Shown in pieces: positions 1-6,529 of a stretch of DNA of 6,529 nt. The DNA comes from Candidatus Zixiibacteriota bacterium (GTDB taxonomy: Bacteria > Zixibacteria > MSB-5A5 > CAIYYT01): assembly GCA_023134875.1 (NCBI GenBank), contig JAGLUH010000174.1, positions 1-6,529 on the forward strand. The letters run 5' to 3'. The notes beneath the pieces are model-generated. The model made no database searches. It was not told the origin of the DNA and saw only the letters and a list, made by a program, of their open reading frames with translations. Both the position numbers and the translations under genes were made by a program. How positions within the stretch are numbered: position 1 is the stretch's first letter; every line of letters begins with the position of its first letter.

Positions 1-3000
1 ATTGAAGGAACAACCATGGGCGCCTTGACCAACCCCAAGGGTGAATACATCATCATCAATGTATCGCCCAGCACTTACAGCCTTGCTGCCAAGTCGCCCG
101 CCTACAATACCAATATTACCAGTAAGGTCAAGGTGACAGTTGACCATACTACAACCGTGGACTTCATGTTAGAGGAAAAGGTGACGGAACTTGATATCGT
201 CGTGTATGTTCAGGCTACACGAGACCTTCTGCGCATCACCGAGACTCAGAACCTGAGACAGTTGACTGCCGAAGACATTAAGAATATGCCGATTACGACA
301 ATAGAGGATATTCTTAAGACACAGGTCGGTATCGTGGAGCGTTTCGGCGAATTACATGTTCGCGGCGGTCGAGCCAATGAAATGACCTATGTTGTCGACG
401 GTGTTGAGATCAAAGACCCTCTGGGCGGTTACGGCGCCGTTGAAAAGGCGATGAATATCTCGGGAAACGTCGTTGAAGACCTGCAAATCATCAAGGGTGG
501 CTTTGATGCAGAATATGGCAACGCTACCTCTGGTATTATTACCATGACCACCAAGTCCGGTTCTGATGTTACCAAGGGGCACTTCGAGTACTACACTGAT
601 GATTTTGGCAGCGATATCCTGAACAAGAACTCCTATAACTATGACCGGTTGGAGTTCAACCTTTCCGGCCCTGATCCGATTCTCAACAAGATGCTGTCGG
701 CGATCGGTATCAACTGGTTCACCGACAAGCTGCGCTACGCGATTTCCGGAAGTTTTGACAAGAGCGACGGCTACGTCAGTTACAAGGACTACTCCACGCC
801 GACGGCACAGCGGAAGTTCAAGTCTCGCAGTGTGCTGGGACTATTCGAGTTGACCGACCGCATGCGGAACGAGTATGAGGCCCAGGTGAAGATCAACTGG
901 CAGGCTACGCCGCAAATGAAGGTGATGTTCAACTACCGCGGGTCCTGGGACGACTATACTCCTTTCGACTGGGACTTCCGCTACACCCCGGGGACGGCAC
1001 GAACGACTCATGAGCAGTCAGCCGTCTACGCATTGCAGTTGACGCATCAGCTCGACAAGCTGACCTTCTACGAAATCACCTTGTCTAGATTCAACCGCGA
1101 TTATCTGGAAACCCCTTCCGATCCTGACATCCCCGGCGGTCGTACCTTACCTGGAGATTTCCTATTCTACGATGAGTGGGAGTATTACGCGGATTTCAAT
1201 GGTAATGGTGTATTTGACCAGCCGGAACCCTTTATTAATGTCAACGGGGATACGTCCTGGTACTGGGGTGGTCCCTTCTACACGTTCGGTGACGCCTACC
1301 TGACCGATCTGGATTATGACTGGCCCTACTGGCCCACACTGGATCAGGAATTCGGCGGACCAGGTTGGCGATCGGGGGGTAGCTATAACTACGGTGAGTG
1401 GCGTGGCGTCGATCCCCAGCTTGAGGGCCGTGGCAATTCCGAAGCCGGATATATCGACACTATCCTAACCGACTGGAACGGCAACGGGGTGGTTGATTTT
1501 TATGAATCGGAGCCGTTCTACGATGCCAACGGCGACGGATACTGGAATGCCAATGACTACTTCCTTGCGTTTTACGATGCCAACAACAACGGCAAGTACG
1601 ATCCCGACTATGCCCGACCGATCAATATCGATCAGCCGGAACCATATATCGACGGCGATCGTGTTCTGGGAGAACCCTTCACTGATGTGAACCTTAACGG
1701 TATCTATGATGAGGGTATTGATATCTTTCTCTTCTCGAACGACCCGGTACTCAACCAGGACCTCAACCATAATTCCCGGTATGATGGCCCCAATGATAAG
1801 TGGTCGCCGGGGCTTCCTTTTGCGGACTTAAACGGTAACGGCATTTACGACCCGCGCAACTTTAAGTATGATTACGGTGAACCTTTCCTCGATCTCAACC
1901 AAAATGGTCAGTGGGACTCCCAGGATGGTTTCTTGGACAGAGGCTATGACCAGTGGGCGCATTACAATGACCGGGCGATCACTCTCTGGGTGGCCGATTT
2001 CAAGATCAACAAGCAGTTCTCCAAGGAGCATGAGGTGAAGGCGGGGCTGAAGGTTGAATTCAACGATCTCAACATGGGTGACCTCCAGTATCCCCATTAT
2101 CATTACGACGGCCAGCCGGATGGCGGCCCCTGGCCTGACCATGGGGTGTTCCGCGATTTTTATAACCGGAAACCGATCAGGGGCGCCGTCTTCCTGCAGG
2201 ATCGCATGGAATACGGCGCTATGATCGCCAATATCGGCTTCCGCTACGATTTCTTCATCCAGTCGGCCGAGCTAAAAACCCAGCCAAGTGAGGGCTTTGG
2301 CGAAAGCAAGTCGATAGAAGGCTCGAAAAACAAGTTCAGCCCCAGGATCGGGTTCTCTTATCCGATTTCCGACAAGGCCAAGGTGTTCTTCAATTACGGT
2401 CACTTCTACCAGCTGCCTGAGTTAAACCTGATGCACCAGCGCTCTACGCAGTCCTCGAGCGCCTTCGGAGTTATTGGCAATGAGAACCTCAACTACAAGA
2501 AAACGATTCAGTACGAGTTTGGCGTGACCTATCAGCTTTCCAACGATTACGTACTCGATCTCTCTGGTTTCTACAAGGATGAGTTCGATAAGCTTAACAC
2601 AGTGAACCGTTCCTACGGCCCGATTGGACGCAACGAATATGATAACTCCGACTACGGCAGATCGCGCGGGTTGGAAGCGCAACTTGAAAAGAAATATGGC
2701 AATTATGTCTCCGGTTCCATTGGCTATACGTACGCGTTCGCTTACGGCAAAAGTTCCTCGGAGCGGTCAAACTACTTTGATGAATATTACAATCGGACGA
2801 TTCCGATTACTGAGTTCCCTCTGGATTGGGATGAACGCCATCAGATCTGTCTCAATGTTGACCTGCAGGTGCCGCGCGGTGACCACCCGCGGCTCTTCGG
2901 TCTGAAGCTCCCCGACAACTGGGGCATCAACGCTCTCTGGCGATTTGGTTCCGGATTCCCCTTCACGCCGGACCGTGACTATCCCGGTATCAGGTTGGCA

Positions 3001-3294
3001 CCTGGAGAAACGCCACAGAACAATTCAATGCGTTACCCGGCAACCTCCAAGGTTGACGTCAGAACTTGGAAAAGATTCCCCCTCCTCGGGCTTGACTTTA
3101 CTGTGGATCTTTGGATTGATAACCTGTTTGACAACGAAAATGTCACCCATGTACATTCTAGGACGGGTAGACACGATACCAATTCCAAGTTGCCTGGTGC
3201 CGCGTATGTCTTTGAGGGGACCGATATCGCCAACAATCCGCGGCATCTGGATGCAGGAAGAAATATTCGTGTTGGTATCGGTGTCAACTTCTAA
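1..3294 (+). CDS. TonB-dependent outer-membrane receptor with N-terminal carboxypeptidase-regulatory-like domain (5'-partial)
   Basis: Outer-membrane active transporter of the SusC/CirA-like class, presumably energised by TonB-ExbB-ExbD; the substrate is unknown. The frame is open from base 1 and the domain is already under way there, so the ATG at 16 is internal and the real start and signal peptide lie upstream. Numbering from base 1 gives 1097 codons. Residues 1-60 are the end of a CarboxypepD_reg-like beta-sandwich (NPKGEYIIINVSPSTYSL, TTTVDFML). Residues 63-72 (ELDIVVYVQA) are a possible TonB box, weakly supported. The plug covers about 75-190, with HVRGGR at 119-124, DGVEIKDP at 133-140 and GGFDAEYGNATSGIITM from 166. 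The rest is beta-barrel, including GNENLNYKKTIQYEFG, WIDNLFDNENV and a terminal Phe (RVGIGVNF), the usual BAM-recognised ending. An Asp/Asn-rich insert lies at about 398-639. The next gene follows after 20 nt. The family call is firm; the transported molecule is not known. Confidence 0.95.
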   Translation: MEGTTMGALTNPKGEYIIINVSPSTYSLAAKSPAYNTNITSKVKVTVDHTTTVDFMLEEKVTELDIVVYVQATRDLLRITETQNLRQLTAEDIKNMPITTIEDILKTQVGIVERFGELHVRGGRANEMTYVVDGVEIKDPLGGYGAVEKAMNISGNVVEDLQIIKGGFDAEYGNATSGIITMTTKSGSDVTKGHFEYYTDDFGSDILNKNSYNYDRLEFNLSGPDPILNKMLSAIGINWFTDKLRYAISGSFDKSDGYVSYKDYSTPTAQRKFKSRSVLGLFELTDRMRNEYEAQVKINWQATPQMKVMFNYRGSWDDYTPFDWDFRYTPGTARTTHEQSAVYALQLTHQLDKLTFYEITLSRFNRDYLETPSDPDIPGGRTLPGDFLFYDEWEYYADFNGNGVFDQPEPFINVNGDTSWYWGGPFYTFGDAYLTDLDYDWPYWPTLDQEFGGPGWRSGGSYNYGEWRGVDPQLEGRGNSEAGYIDTILTDWNGNGVVDFYESEPFYDANGDGYWNANDYFLAFYDANNNGKYDPDYARPINIDQPEPYIDGDRVLGEPFTDVNLNGIYDEGIDIFLFSNDPVLNQDLNHNSRYDGPNDKWSPGLPFADLNGNGIYDPRNFKYDYGEPFLDLNQNGQWDSQDGFLDRGYDQWAHYNDRAITLWVADFKINKQFSKEHEVKAGLKVEFNDLNMGDLQYPHYHYDGQPDGGPWPDHGVFRDFYNRKPIRGAVFLQDRMEYGAMIANIGFRYDFFIQSAELKTQPSEGFGESKSIEGSKNKFSPRIGFSYPISDKAKVFFNYGHFYQLPELNLMHQRSTQSSSAFGVIGNENLNYKKTIQYEFGVTYQLSNDYVLDLSGFYKDEFDKLNTVNRSYGPIGRNEYDNSDYGRSRGLEAQLEKKYGNYVSGSIGYTYAFAYGKSSSERSNYFDEYYNRTIPITEFPLDWDERHQICLNVDLQVPRGDHPRLFGLKLPDNWGINALWRFGSGFPFTPDRDYPGIRLAPGETPQNNSMRYPATSKVDVRTWKRFPLLGLDFTVDLWIDNLFDNENVTHVHSRTGRHDTNSKLPGAAYVFEGTDIANNPRHLDAGRNIRVGIGVNF
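1192..1917 (+). repeat. Array of calcium-loop-like repeats (D-x-N-x-N-G-x-[YFW]-D) within the receptor
   Basis: At least eight copies of a nine-residue acidic loop lie in the barrel region of the TonB receptor. They start at 1192 (DFNGNGVFD), 1471 (DWNGNGVVD), 1522 (DANGDGYWN), 1576 (DANNNGKYD), 1684 (DVNLNGIYD), 1759 (DLNHNSRYD), 1825 (DLNGNGIYD) and 1891 (DLNQNGQWD). Degenerate copies are near 1237 (NVNGDTSW) and 1648 (IDGDRV). Several are preceded by EPF or PF (EPFYDANGDG, GEPFTDVNLNG, GEPFLDLNQNG, LPFADLNGNG), so the unit is about (G/E)EPFxDxNxNGxYD. After the second copy the spacing is 51-108 nt. The alternating Asp/Asn side chains and central Gly resemble the DxDxDG loops of EF-hands, dockerins and thrombospondin-3 repeats, which bind calcium. 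An extracellular loop location and metal binding are inferred. Confidence 0.85.
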
Positions 3295-3301
3295 CCCAGA
3301 T

Positions 3302-3308
3302 AAGGTGG
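3302..3308 (+). promoter_or_regulatory. Ribosome binding site of the GTG-started gene
   Basis: AAGGTGG lies 6 nt before a GTG at 3315. It supports that non-ATG start: the protein from this GTG begins with a positively charged then hydrophobic signal-like segment. The next in-frame ATGs (near 3444) would remove the signal peptide. Confidence 0.7.
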
Positions 3309-3314
3309 ACTGTT

Positions 3315-5888
3315 GTGTATAGGCTGATAGCATCCAAATTTGAACTGGTGATCTGGATCACAGCGCTGGCGCTGCTTTCTGGCAACACCGCTCTATATTC
3401 CAAGTCGGCGCTGCCTGATTCTGACTATCGCGGTCGGCTCGCCATGATGAAACCGGCTGTTGTCGGCATACCTAACACGCAAAACTGCTCGCACCGCGTC
3501 GGCAACGTGCACTTCACCATCACTAACTGGGGTTTCTTCGGCAGCAATTTCGCTGACGAGTGGGATGCATTGACCGAGGATTATTGTCTCGGTCCTGGAG
3601 TTCTCGAGGGTGAGTTGGCGCCCTCTTTTGAGTTTCCTGCCGGTTCCGGTGTCAACTATCTTTACGCCGGCTCACTCTGGTTCGGAGCGATTGTCGGTGA
3701 TGACACACTGGTTTCTTTCGGATCGGACGGCTGGATGCGCACCAACGAGATGTACCCGACTGGGGCGCCTGATGGCGGCATCATCGAGCTTTCCAGTCGC
3801 AAGACTTCGGAGTTCTATAGCGAACAAGCCATCAGTGAGCAGGACTATATCGCCGAGTACACCGACACCTTGAGTGATCAGGCCTATATGGACAATGACG
3901 AGGTCGATAATCGGCCGCATATCCCTCTCAATATCAAGGTGATCCAGAAGACCTACAGTTGGTCTTACAACTACGCCGAAGATTTCGTGCTGCTTGACTT
4001 CGAAATAATCAACATGGGTCTCTCCGAACTGCGGAGGTCCTACGTTGCCATCTATATCGACGCCGATATCTGGGATGGCATTACCGTGGACAGGGGCTTT
4101 ACCGATGACATGAGCGGTTACCTCCATGCGGTACCTCATCCCGCCTGCGAAGAACTGGATGATTCGATAAATATCGCCTGGATTGCGGACTTCGATGGTG
4201 ATCCCGGCGTTGTTGTCCCAGGCGTTTTTACAGCCGGTGTATCCCCTACTGCTGTTGCCGGTACCAGGGTGGTACGCTCGCCCAATCCTGATCTGGAGTT
4301 TTCTTTTAACTGGTGGGTTTCCGAGAGTGACGTTGCTATAGACTGGGGTCCGCGTCGTGTCGAAAATGATCGCGACTGGGGTCACGGCGGCCTCGGTACG
4401 CCATCGGGCGACCGAAACAAGTACTACATTATGTCGCGTCGGGAATTCGACTACGATCAGTTGTGGTCGGATGTCGATTTCACCGACCAGGGCTGGCTGC
4501 CCCCCAACGCCTCCCTTGGCAGCAATCTGGCGGATGGTTACGATACCCGCTATCTTTTCTCTTTTGGTCCCTTTGATATCCCACCGCAGGATACTCTGCC
4601 GATCACTATTGCCTATGTCGCCGGCGACAGGTTCCACACTAATCCGGAGGCGACAAAGGTTTGGAATTCAAAGAATCCGCAAGCTTACTACGATCAATTG
4701 AACTTCACCGACTTCGGTATCAACGCCCAATGGGCGGGTTGGGTTTATGATTCGCCGGGTGTCGATACCGACGATGACGGTTATGCGGGTGAGAAAATCG
4801 AGAATCCCTGCAAACCGGGCGACAGCATCTATGTCAGCGGCGACGGCATTCCTGACTTCTCCGGCCCACCACCGCCACCACCGCCGGTATTGCGCTTCTC
4901 CGCTTCACCAGGCAAAGTGACCGTAAAATGGAACGGCAGGGAAAGCGAGACCGAGATGGACCCGTTTTCCTTCGAGGTTGACTTCGAGGGGTATTCTGTC
5001 TATATGGCCGATGAGTTGCAATTGTCCCGCTTCGCACTGCTCACTACCTATGACCGAGACAACTACGACAAGTTTGAGCTGAATACCAACTTCGACCCGC
5101 CCCGCTGGGAATTGAACAATCCCCCATTCACACTTCAGGAGTTGGAGGAAGAGTTTGCCGCTGTGGAGGATTTCGATCCCGATAAGTACACGATAATTGA
5201 TCCTCTGGTGGTTATTGTGGATGGCGATACTCTCTCTTATTACTTCGAGCCTCACGGCTATAACCGCGATGATCTCGACAGCACAGGGCAGATCAGCAGA
5301 GTTTATCCTGGTGTCACCGATACGACCGAGCTGGTTTGGGTGGAAGAGTTGAATGACTATGTACCCAAGGCTTATGAGTATGAATACACCATCAAGGGTC
5401 TGCTACCGTCCAAGTCGATCTTTATGGCGGTTACTACCAAGGACTTCGGCAACCCGCAGACCGGCTTGGACCCCCTGGAGAGTTCTCCCCTGGCAAATGC
5501 GATTGAGGTCTACCCGATCTGGTCAAACGAAGAAGTGGTAAAACAGCGGCTTGACGTCATGGTCTTCCCTAATCCCTATAAGATCAATGCCGGTTATCTG
5601 GAAGCCGGTTACGAGGAGCTTGATCTGGCTTCCGGCGCCTCGCCGGAGCGCGCCCGTCGGATTCATTTTGCCAATCTTCCCAAGGAGGCGATAATCCGGA
5701 TTTACACCCTTGACGGTGACCTGGTACGTGAGTTAAGACATCCCGACCTGAGGCTCTCTGAAGGAGAGAGCATGATTGCCTGGGATTTGATCAGTAAGAA
5801 CACGCAGGCGGTGGTTTCGGGTATCTATCTTTACTCGGTGGAGTCGGAGCTGGGCAACCAGGTGGGCAAGTTTGTGATTATCAAGTAG
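3315..5888 (+). CDS. Large secreted protein with T9SS type A-like C-terminal sorting domain; body of unknown function
   Basis: An 857-aa exported protein whose biochemical role I do not recognise. The GTG start is chosen from its ribosome binding site and signal peptide (MYRLIASK, then hydrophobic ELVIWITALALLSG; cleavage probably around residue 25-33). Blocks that look strongly conserved-type are VGNVHFTITNWGFFGS (residues ~62-77), HGGLGTPSGDRNKYYIMS (357-374) and FSFGPFDIPPQDTLPITIAY followed by VAGDRFH (415-441). From memory, similar blocks occur in long hypothetical proteins of FCB-related candidate phyla. An acidic loop (DTDDDGYAGE, 484-493) and DGIPDFSG lead into seven prolines (518-524). 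A fibronectin-III-like region follows (about 525-740; VTVKWNG, FEGYSVYMAD, YEYTIKGLLPS, FMAVTTKDFGNP). Residues ~749-857 form the sorting domain. Only four cysteines are visible. It lies 20 nt after the TonB receptor gene and 45 nt before a PorV-like gene, which fits T9SS export. Enzyme, adhesin or receptor accessory protein are all possible; no catalytic motif was seen. Confidence 0.85.
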   Translation: MYRLIASKFELVIWITALALLSGNTALYSKSALPDSDYRGRLAMMKPAVVGIPNTQNCSHRVGNVHFTITNWGFFGSNFADEWDALTEDYCLGPGVLEGELAPSFEFPAGSGVNYLYAGSLWFGAIVGDDTLVSFGSDGWMRTNEMYPTGAPDGGIIELSSRKTSEFYSEQAISEQDYIAEYTDTLSDQAYMDNDEVDNRPHIPLNIKVIQKTYSWSYNYAEDFVLLDFEIINMGLSELRRSYVAIYIDADIWDGITVDRGFTDDMSGYLHAVPHPACEELDDSINIAWIADFDGDPGVVVPGVFTAGVSPTAVAGTRVVRSPNPDLEFSFNWWVSESDVAIDWGPRRVENDRDWGHGGLGTPSGDRNKYYIMSRREFDYDQLWSDVDFTDQGWLPPNASLGSNLADGYDTRYLFSFGPFDIPPQDTLPITIAYVAGDRFHTNPEATKVWNSKNPQAYYDQLNFTDFGINAQWAGWVYDSPGVDTDDDGYAGEKIENPCKPGDSIYVSGDGIPDFSGPPPPPPPVLRFSASPGKVTVKWNGRESETEMDPFSFEVDFEGYSVYMADELQLSRFALLTTYDRDNYDKFELNTNFDPPRWELNNPPFTLQELEEEFAAVEDFDPDKYTIIDPLVVIVDGDTLSYYFEPHGYNRDDLDSTGQISRVYPGVTDTTELVWVEELNDYVPKAYEYEYTIKGLLPSKSIFMAVTTKDFGNPQTGLDPLESSPLANAIEVYPIWSNEEVVKQRLDVMVFPNPYKINAGYLEAGYEELDLASGASPERARRIHFANLPKEAIIRIYTLDGDLVRELRHPDLRLSEGESMIAWDLISKNTQAVVSGIYLYSVESELGNQVGKFVIIK
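4764..4886 (+). other. Acidic calcium-like loop and polyproline hinge in the secreted protein
   Basis: The codons for DTDDDGYAGE (4764-4793) form a DxDxDG-type loop like those of thrombospondin-3 repeats. DGIPDFSG follows, then seven consecutive proline codons at 4866-4886 (cca and ccg only). This divides the conserved N-terminal body from the fibronectin-III-like and sorting domains, so it probably works as a stiff, protease-resistant spacer. Calcium binding is inferred from the motif alone. Confidence 0.6.
5559..5885 (+). other. T9SS type A-like / FlgD-Ig-like C-terminal sorting domain
   Basis: The last ~109 residues of the 857-aa protein carry the expected order of elements. These are VFPNPYKINAG (residues 750-760), IHFANLPKEAIIRIYTLDGD with LVREL, WDLISKNTQAVVSGIYLYSV (from W823) and the terminal GKFVIIK. 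The FPNPY opening, the aliphatic-aromatic IYTLDG strand, WDL with SGIYLY, and a final strand ending in lysine are hallmarks of type A C-terminal domains, which direct cargo to the type IX secretion system. The same fold is sometimes reported as a FlgD Ig-like domain, so homology alone does not prove T9SS export. The adjacent PorV-like gene supports it. Confidence 0.85.
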
Positions 5889-5892
5889 GGGA

Positions 5893-5937
5893 ATGATGGA
5901 GGAAGTATTTGCTTTAGTGATAGAGGTGCAGATATGA
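5893..5937 (+). CDS. Possible 14-codon leader peptide overlapping the next start (ATGA)
   Basis: ATG at 5893 (with a second ATG at 5896) opens a reading frame for MMEEVFALVIEVQI. Its TGA at 5935-5937 overlaps the ATG of the following PorV-like gene at 5934 as ATGA, a common arrangement for translational coupling. AGGGGA at 5887-5892 sits directly against the first ATG and only 3 nt from the second, which is closer than ideal for ribosome binding. Such a short frame can easily occur by chance, so this is a tentative call. Confidence 0.2.
   Translation: MMEEVFALVIEVQI
5922..5926 (+). promoter_or_regulatory. Ribosome binding site of the PorV-like gene
   Basis: AGAGG ends 7 nt before the ATG at 5934, a normal spacing. 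A stronger GGAGG at 5898-5902 lies 31 nt upstream, too far to serve this ATG directly. The start at 5934 is fixed by the signal peptide that follows it immediately. Confidence 0.6.
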
Positions 5938-6529
5938 GAGTTTGGTTATTACTGTTGTTACCGTTGTTGCTGCTGCCTGGTTTGCTTTATGGCCAGGCGA
6001 AGGTGGGCACGGCGGGAGCGCAGTTTTTGGAGTTGGGAGTTTCGGCACGTGCGGTAGGCATGGGCGAGGCGTTTGTGGCGATAGCGAATGATGCGACGGC
6101 GGTGTATTACAACCCGGCGGGTTTGACACAGCTTTACGATCGTGAGATTGTGTTCACGCATGTAGAGTATCCGGCGGAGATCACCTATGATTTCGTCGGT
6201 TTGGCGTATCCGCTATACGATTTTGGTGGGGTTCTGGGTTTTGGTTTGTACATGCTTAATGGTGGTGATTTTGAGGAGACGACCTATGAGCATCCTTTGG
6301 GGACGGGTCGGCTGTTTGGTGCGCGCGAGTACGCCTTGGCATTGAGTTACGGTCGCAGTTTGACGGACCGTTTCAGTATTGGTGTAACGATGAAGTTCAT
6401 CGATGAGCTTTACGAGGATGAGCGGGCGAGTGGTTGGGCGGCGGATGTTGGTACGAGTTATGATACGGGATTCCGCAATTTCAAGATATCGATGGTGATC
6501 ACTAATTTTGGACCGGACATGACGTTTGT
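5934..6529 (+). CDS. PorV/PorQ-family outer-membrane protein (UPF0164-like), 3'-partial
   Basis: The first 198 codons of an outer-membrane beta-barrel protein that runs off the window; relatives are usually above 300 aa, so perhaps a third or more is missing. Residues 1-20 are a signal peptide (MRVWLLLLLPLLLLPGLLYG), probably cleaved before QAKVG; there is no lipobox cysteine. The family signature follows at 24-64: VGTAGAQFLELGVSARAVG, then MGEAFVAIANDATAVYYNPAGL. Next come alternating strands of a FadL-like barrel (ITYDFVGLAYPL, GGVLGFGLYML, EYALALSYGRSLTDRFSIGVTMKF). PorV is the T9SS outer-membrane shuttle that takes cargo from the Sov translocon to the PorU attachment complex; PorQ is a related partner. 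FCB-type genomes often carry several paralogs, so this copy may be specialised or have another function. It lies 45 nt after the gene for a T9SS-type cargo protein. Codon choice differs strongly from both upstream genes, with many G-ending codons (GCG, TTG, GTG). Confidence 0.9.
   Translation, partial: MRVWLLLLLPLLLLPGLLYGQAKVGTAGAQFLELGVSARAVGMGEAFVAIANDATAVYYNPAGLTQLYDREIVFTHVEYPAEITYDFVGLAYPLYDFGGVLGFGLYMLNGGDFEETTYEHPLGTGRLFGAREYALALSYGRSLTDRFSIGVTMKFIDELYEDERASGWAADVGTSYDTGFRNFKISMVITNFGPDMTF

Noticed and set aside
16..18. ATG at 16 as the start of the TonB receptor
   Set aside because: The frame is open to base 1 and the ATG falls in the middle of a carboxypeptidase-regulatory-like domain, leaving no signal peptide. 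The gene is simply cut by the window edge.
3295..3314. Promoter or terminator between the first two genes
   Set aside because: Only 20 nt are available, and they hold a ribosome binding site with no hairpin, T-run or promoter-like boxes.
3672..4637. Long antisense open frame (321 codons) opposite the secreted-protein gene
   Set aside because: It has no recognisable domain or signal, no convincing ribosome binding site was identified, and it lies wholly within a well-supported gene on the other strand. It is a by-product of that gene's codon pattern.
5753..5771. Perfect 7-bp inverted repeat (GCTCTCT, GAAGG loop, AGAGAGC) considered as a terminator
   Set aside because: It lies inside the coding sequence for the sorting domain, is not followed by a T-run, and is AG/CT-repetitive, so it is most likely chance.
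5886..5936. TAG readthrough joining the secreted protein to the PorV-like protein
   Set aside because: The two genes share a frame and the 45-nt gap has no further stop in it, but the sorting domain ends naturally in GKFVIIK before the TAG and the next protein begins with its own signal peptide. Separate translation is far more likely.

Overview
The window is a tightly packed, single-strand gene cluster encoding three envelope proteins. By eye it is about half G+C, with no RNA genes, mobile elements or CRISPR. The gene content points to a Gram-negative bacterium of the Fibrobacteres-Chlorobi-Bacteroidetes (FCB) superphylum or a neighbouring candidate phylum such as Zixibacteria, Marinimicrobia or KSB1-type lineages. 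The grounds are an outer-membrane TonB-dependent receptor with an N-terminal carboxypeptidase-regulatory-like domain, a large exported protein with a type IX secretion (T9SS) type A-like C-terminal sorting domain, and a PorV/PorQ-family outer-membrane protein. The phylum is inferred from family distribution and was not tested.

Layout: bases 1-3294 hold the 3' part of a TonB-dependent receptor gene. Its reading frame is already open at base 1, so its true start lies upstream. After 20 nt comes a GTG-started gene (3315-5888, 857 aa). It encodes a secreted multidomain protein with a signal peptide, a conserved but functionally unassigned body, an acidic loop and Pro7 linker, a fibronectin-III-like region and a T9SS-like C-terminal domain. 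After another 45 nt a third gene begins at 5934 and runs off the window end. Its N-terminus is a clear PorV/PorQ-family signature. No gene-free stretch exceeds about 45 nt, and no terminator is seen between the genes, so they are probably one transcription unit.

Likely joint role (inference): the receptor is the TonB-energised outer-membrane channel. The 857-aa protein would be carried across the outer membrane by a T9SS and may sit at the surface. The PorV-like protein belongs to the family that receives T9SS cargo and passes it on for surface attachment. The core T9SS genes (Sov/SprA, PorK-N) are not in this window. The substrate of the receptor cannot be read from the sequence.

Most notable points: an array of at least eight Asp/Asn-rich, calcium-loop-like repeats inserted into the receptor barrel; a sharp change in synonymous codon choice at the third gene; and a 14-codon mini-ORF in the last intergenic gap whose stop overlaps the third gene's start as ATGA.
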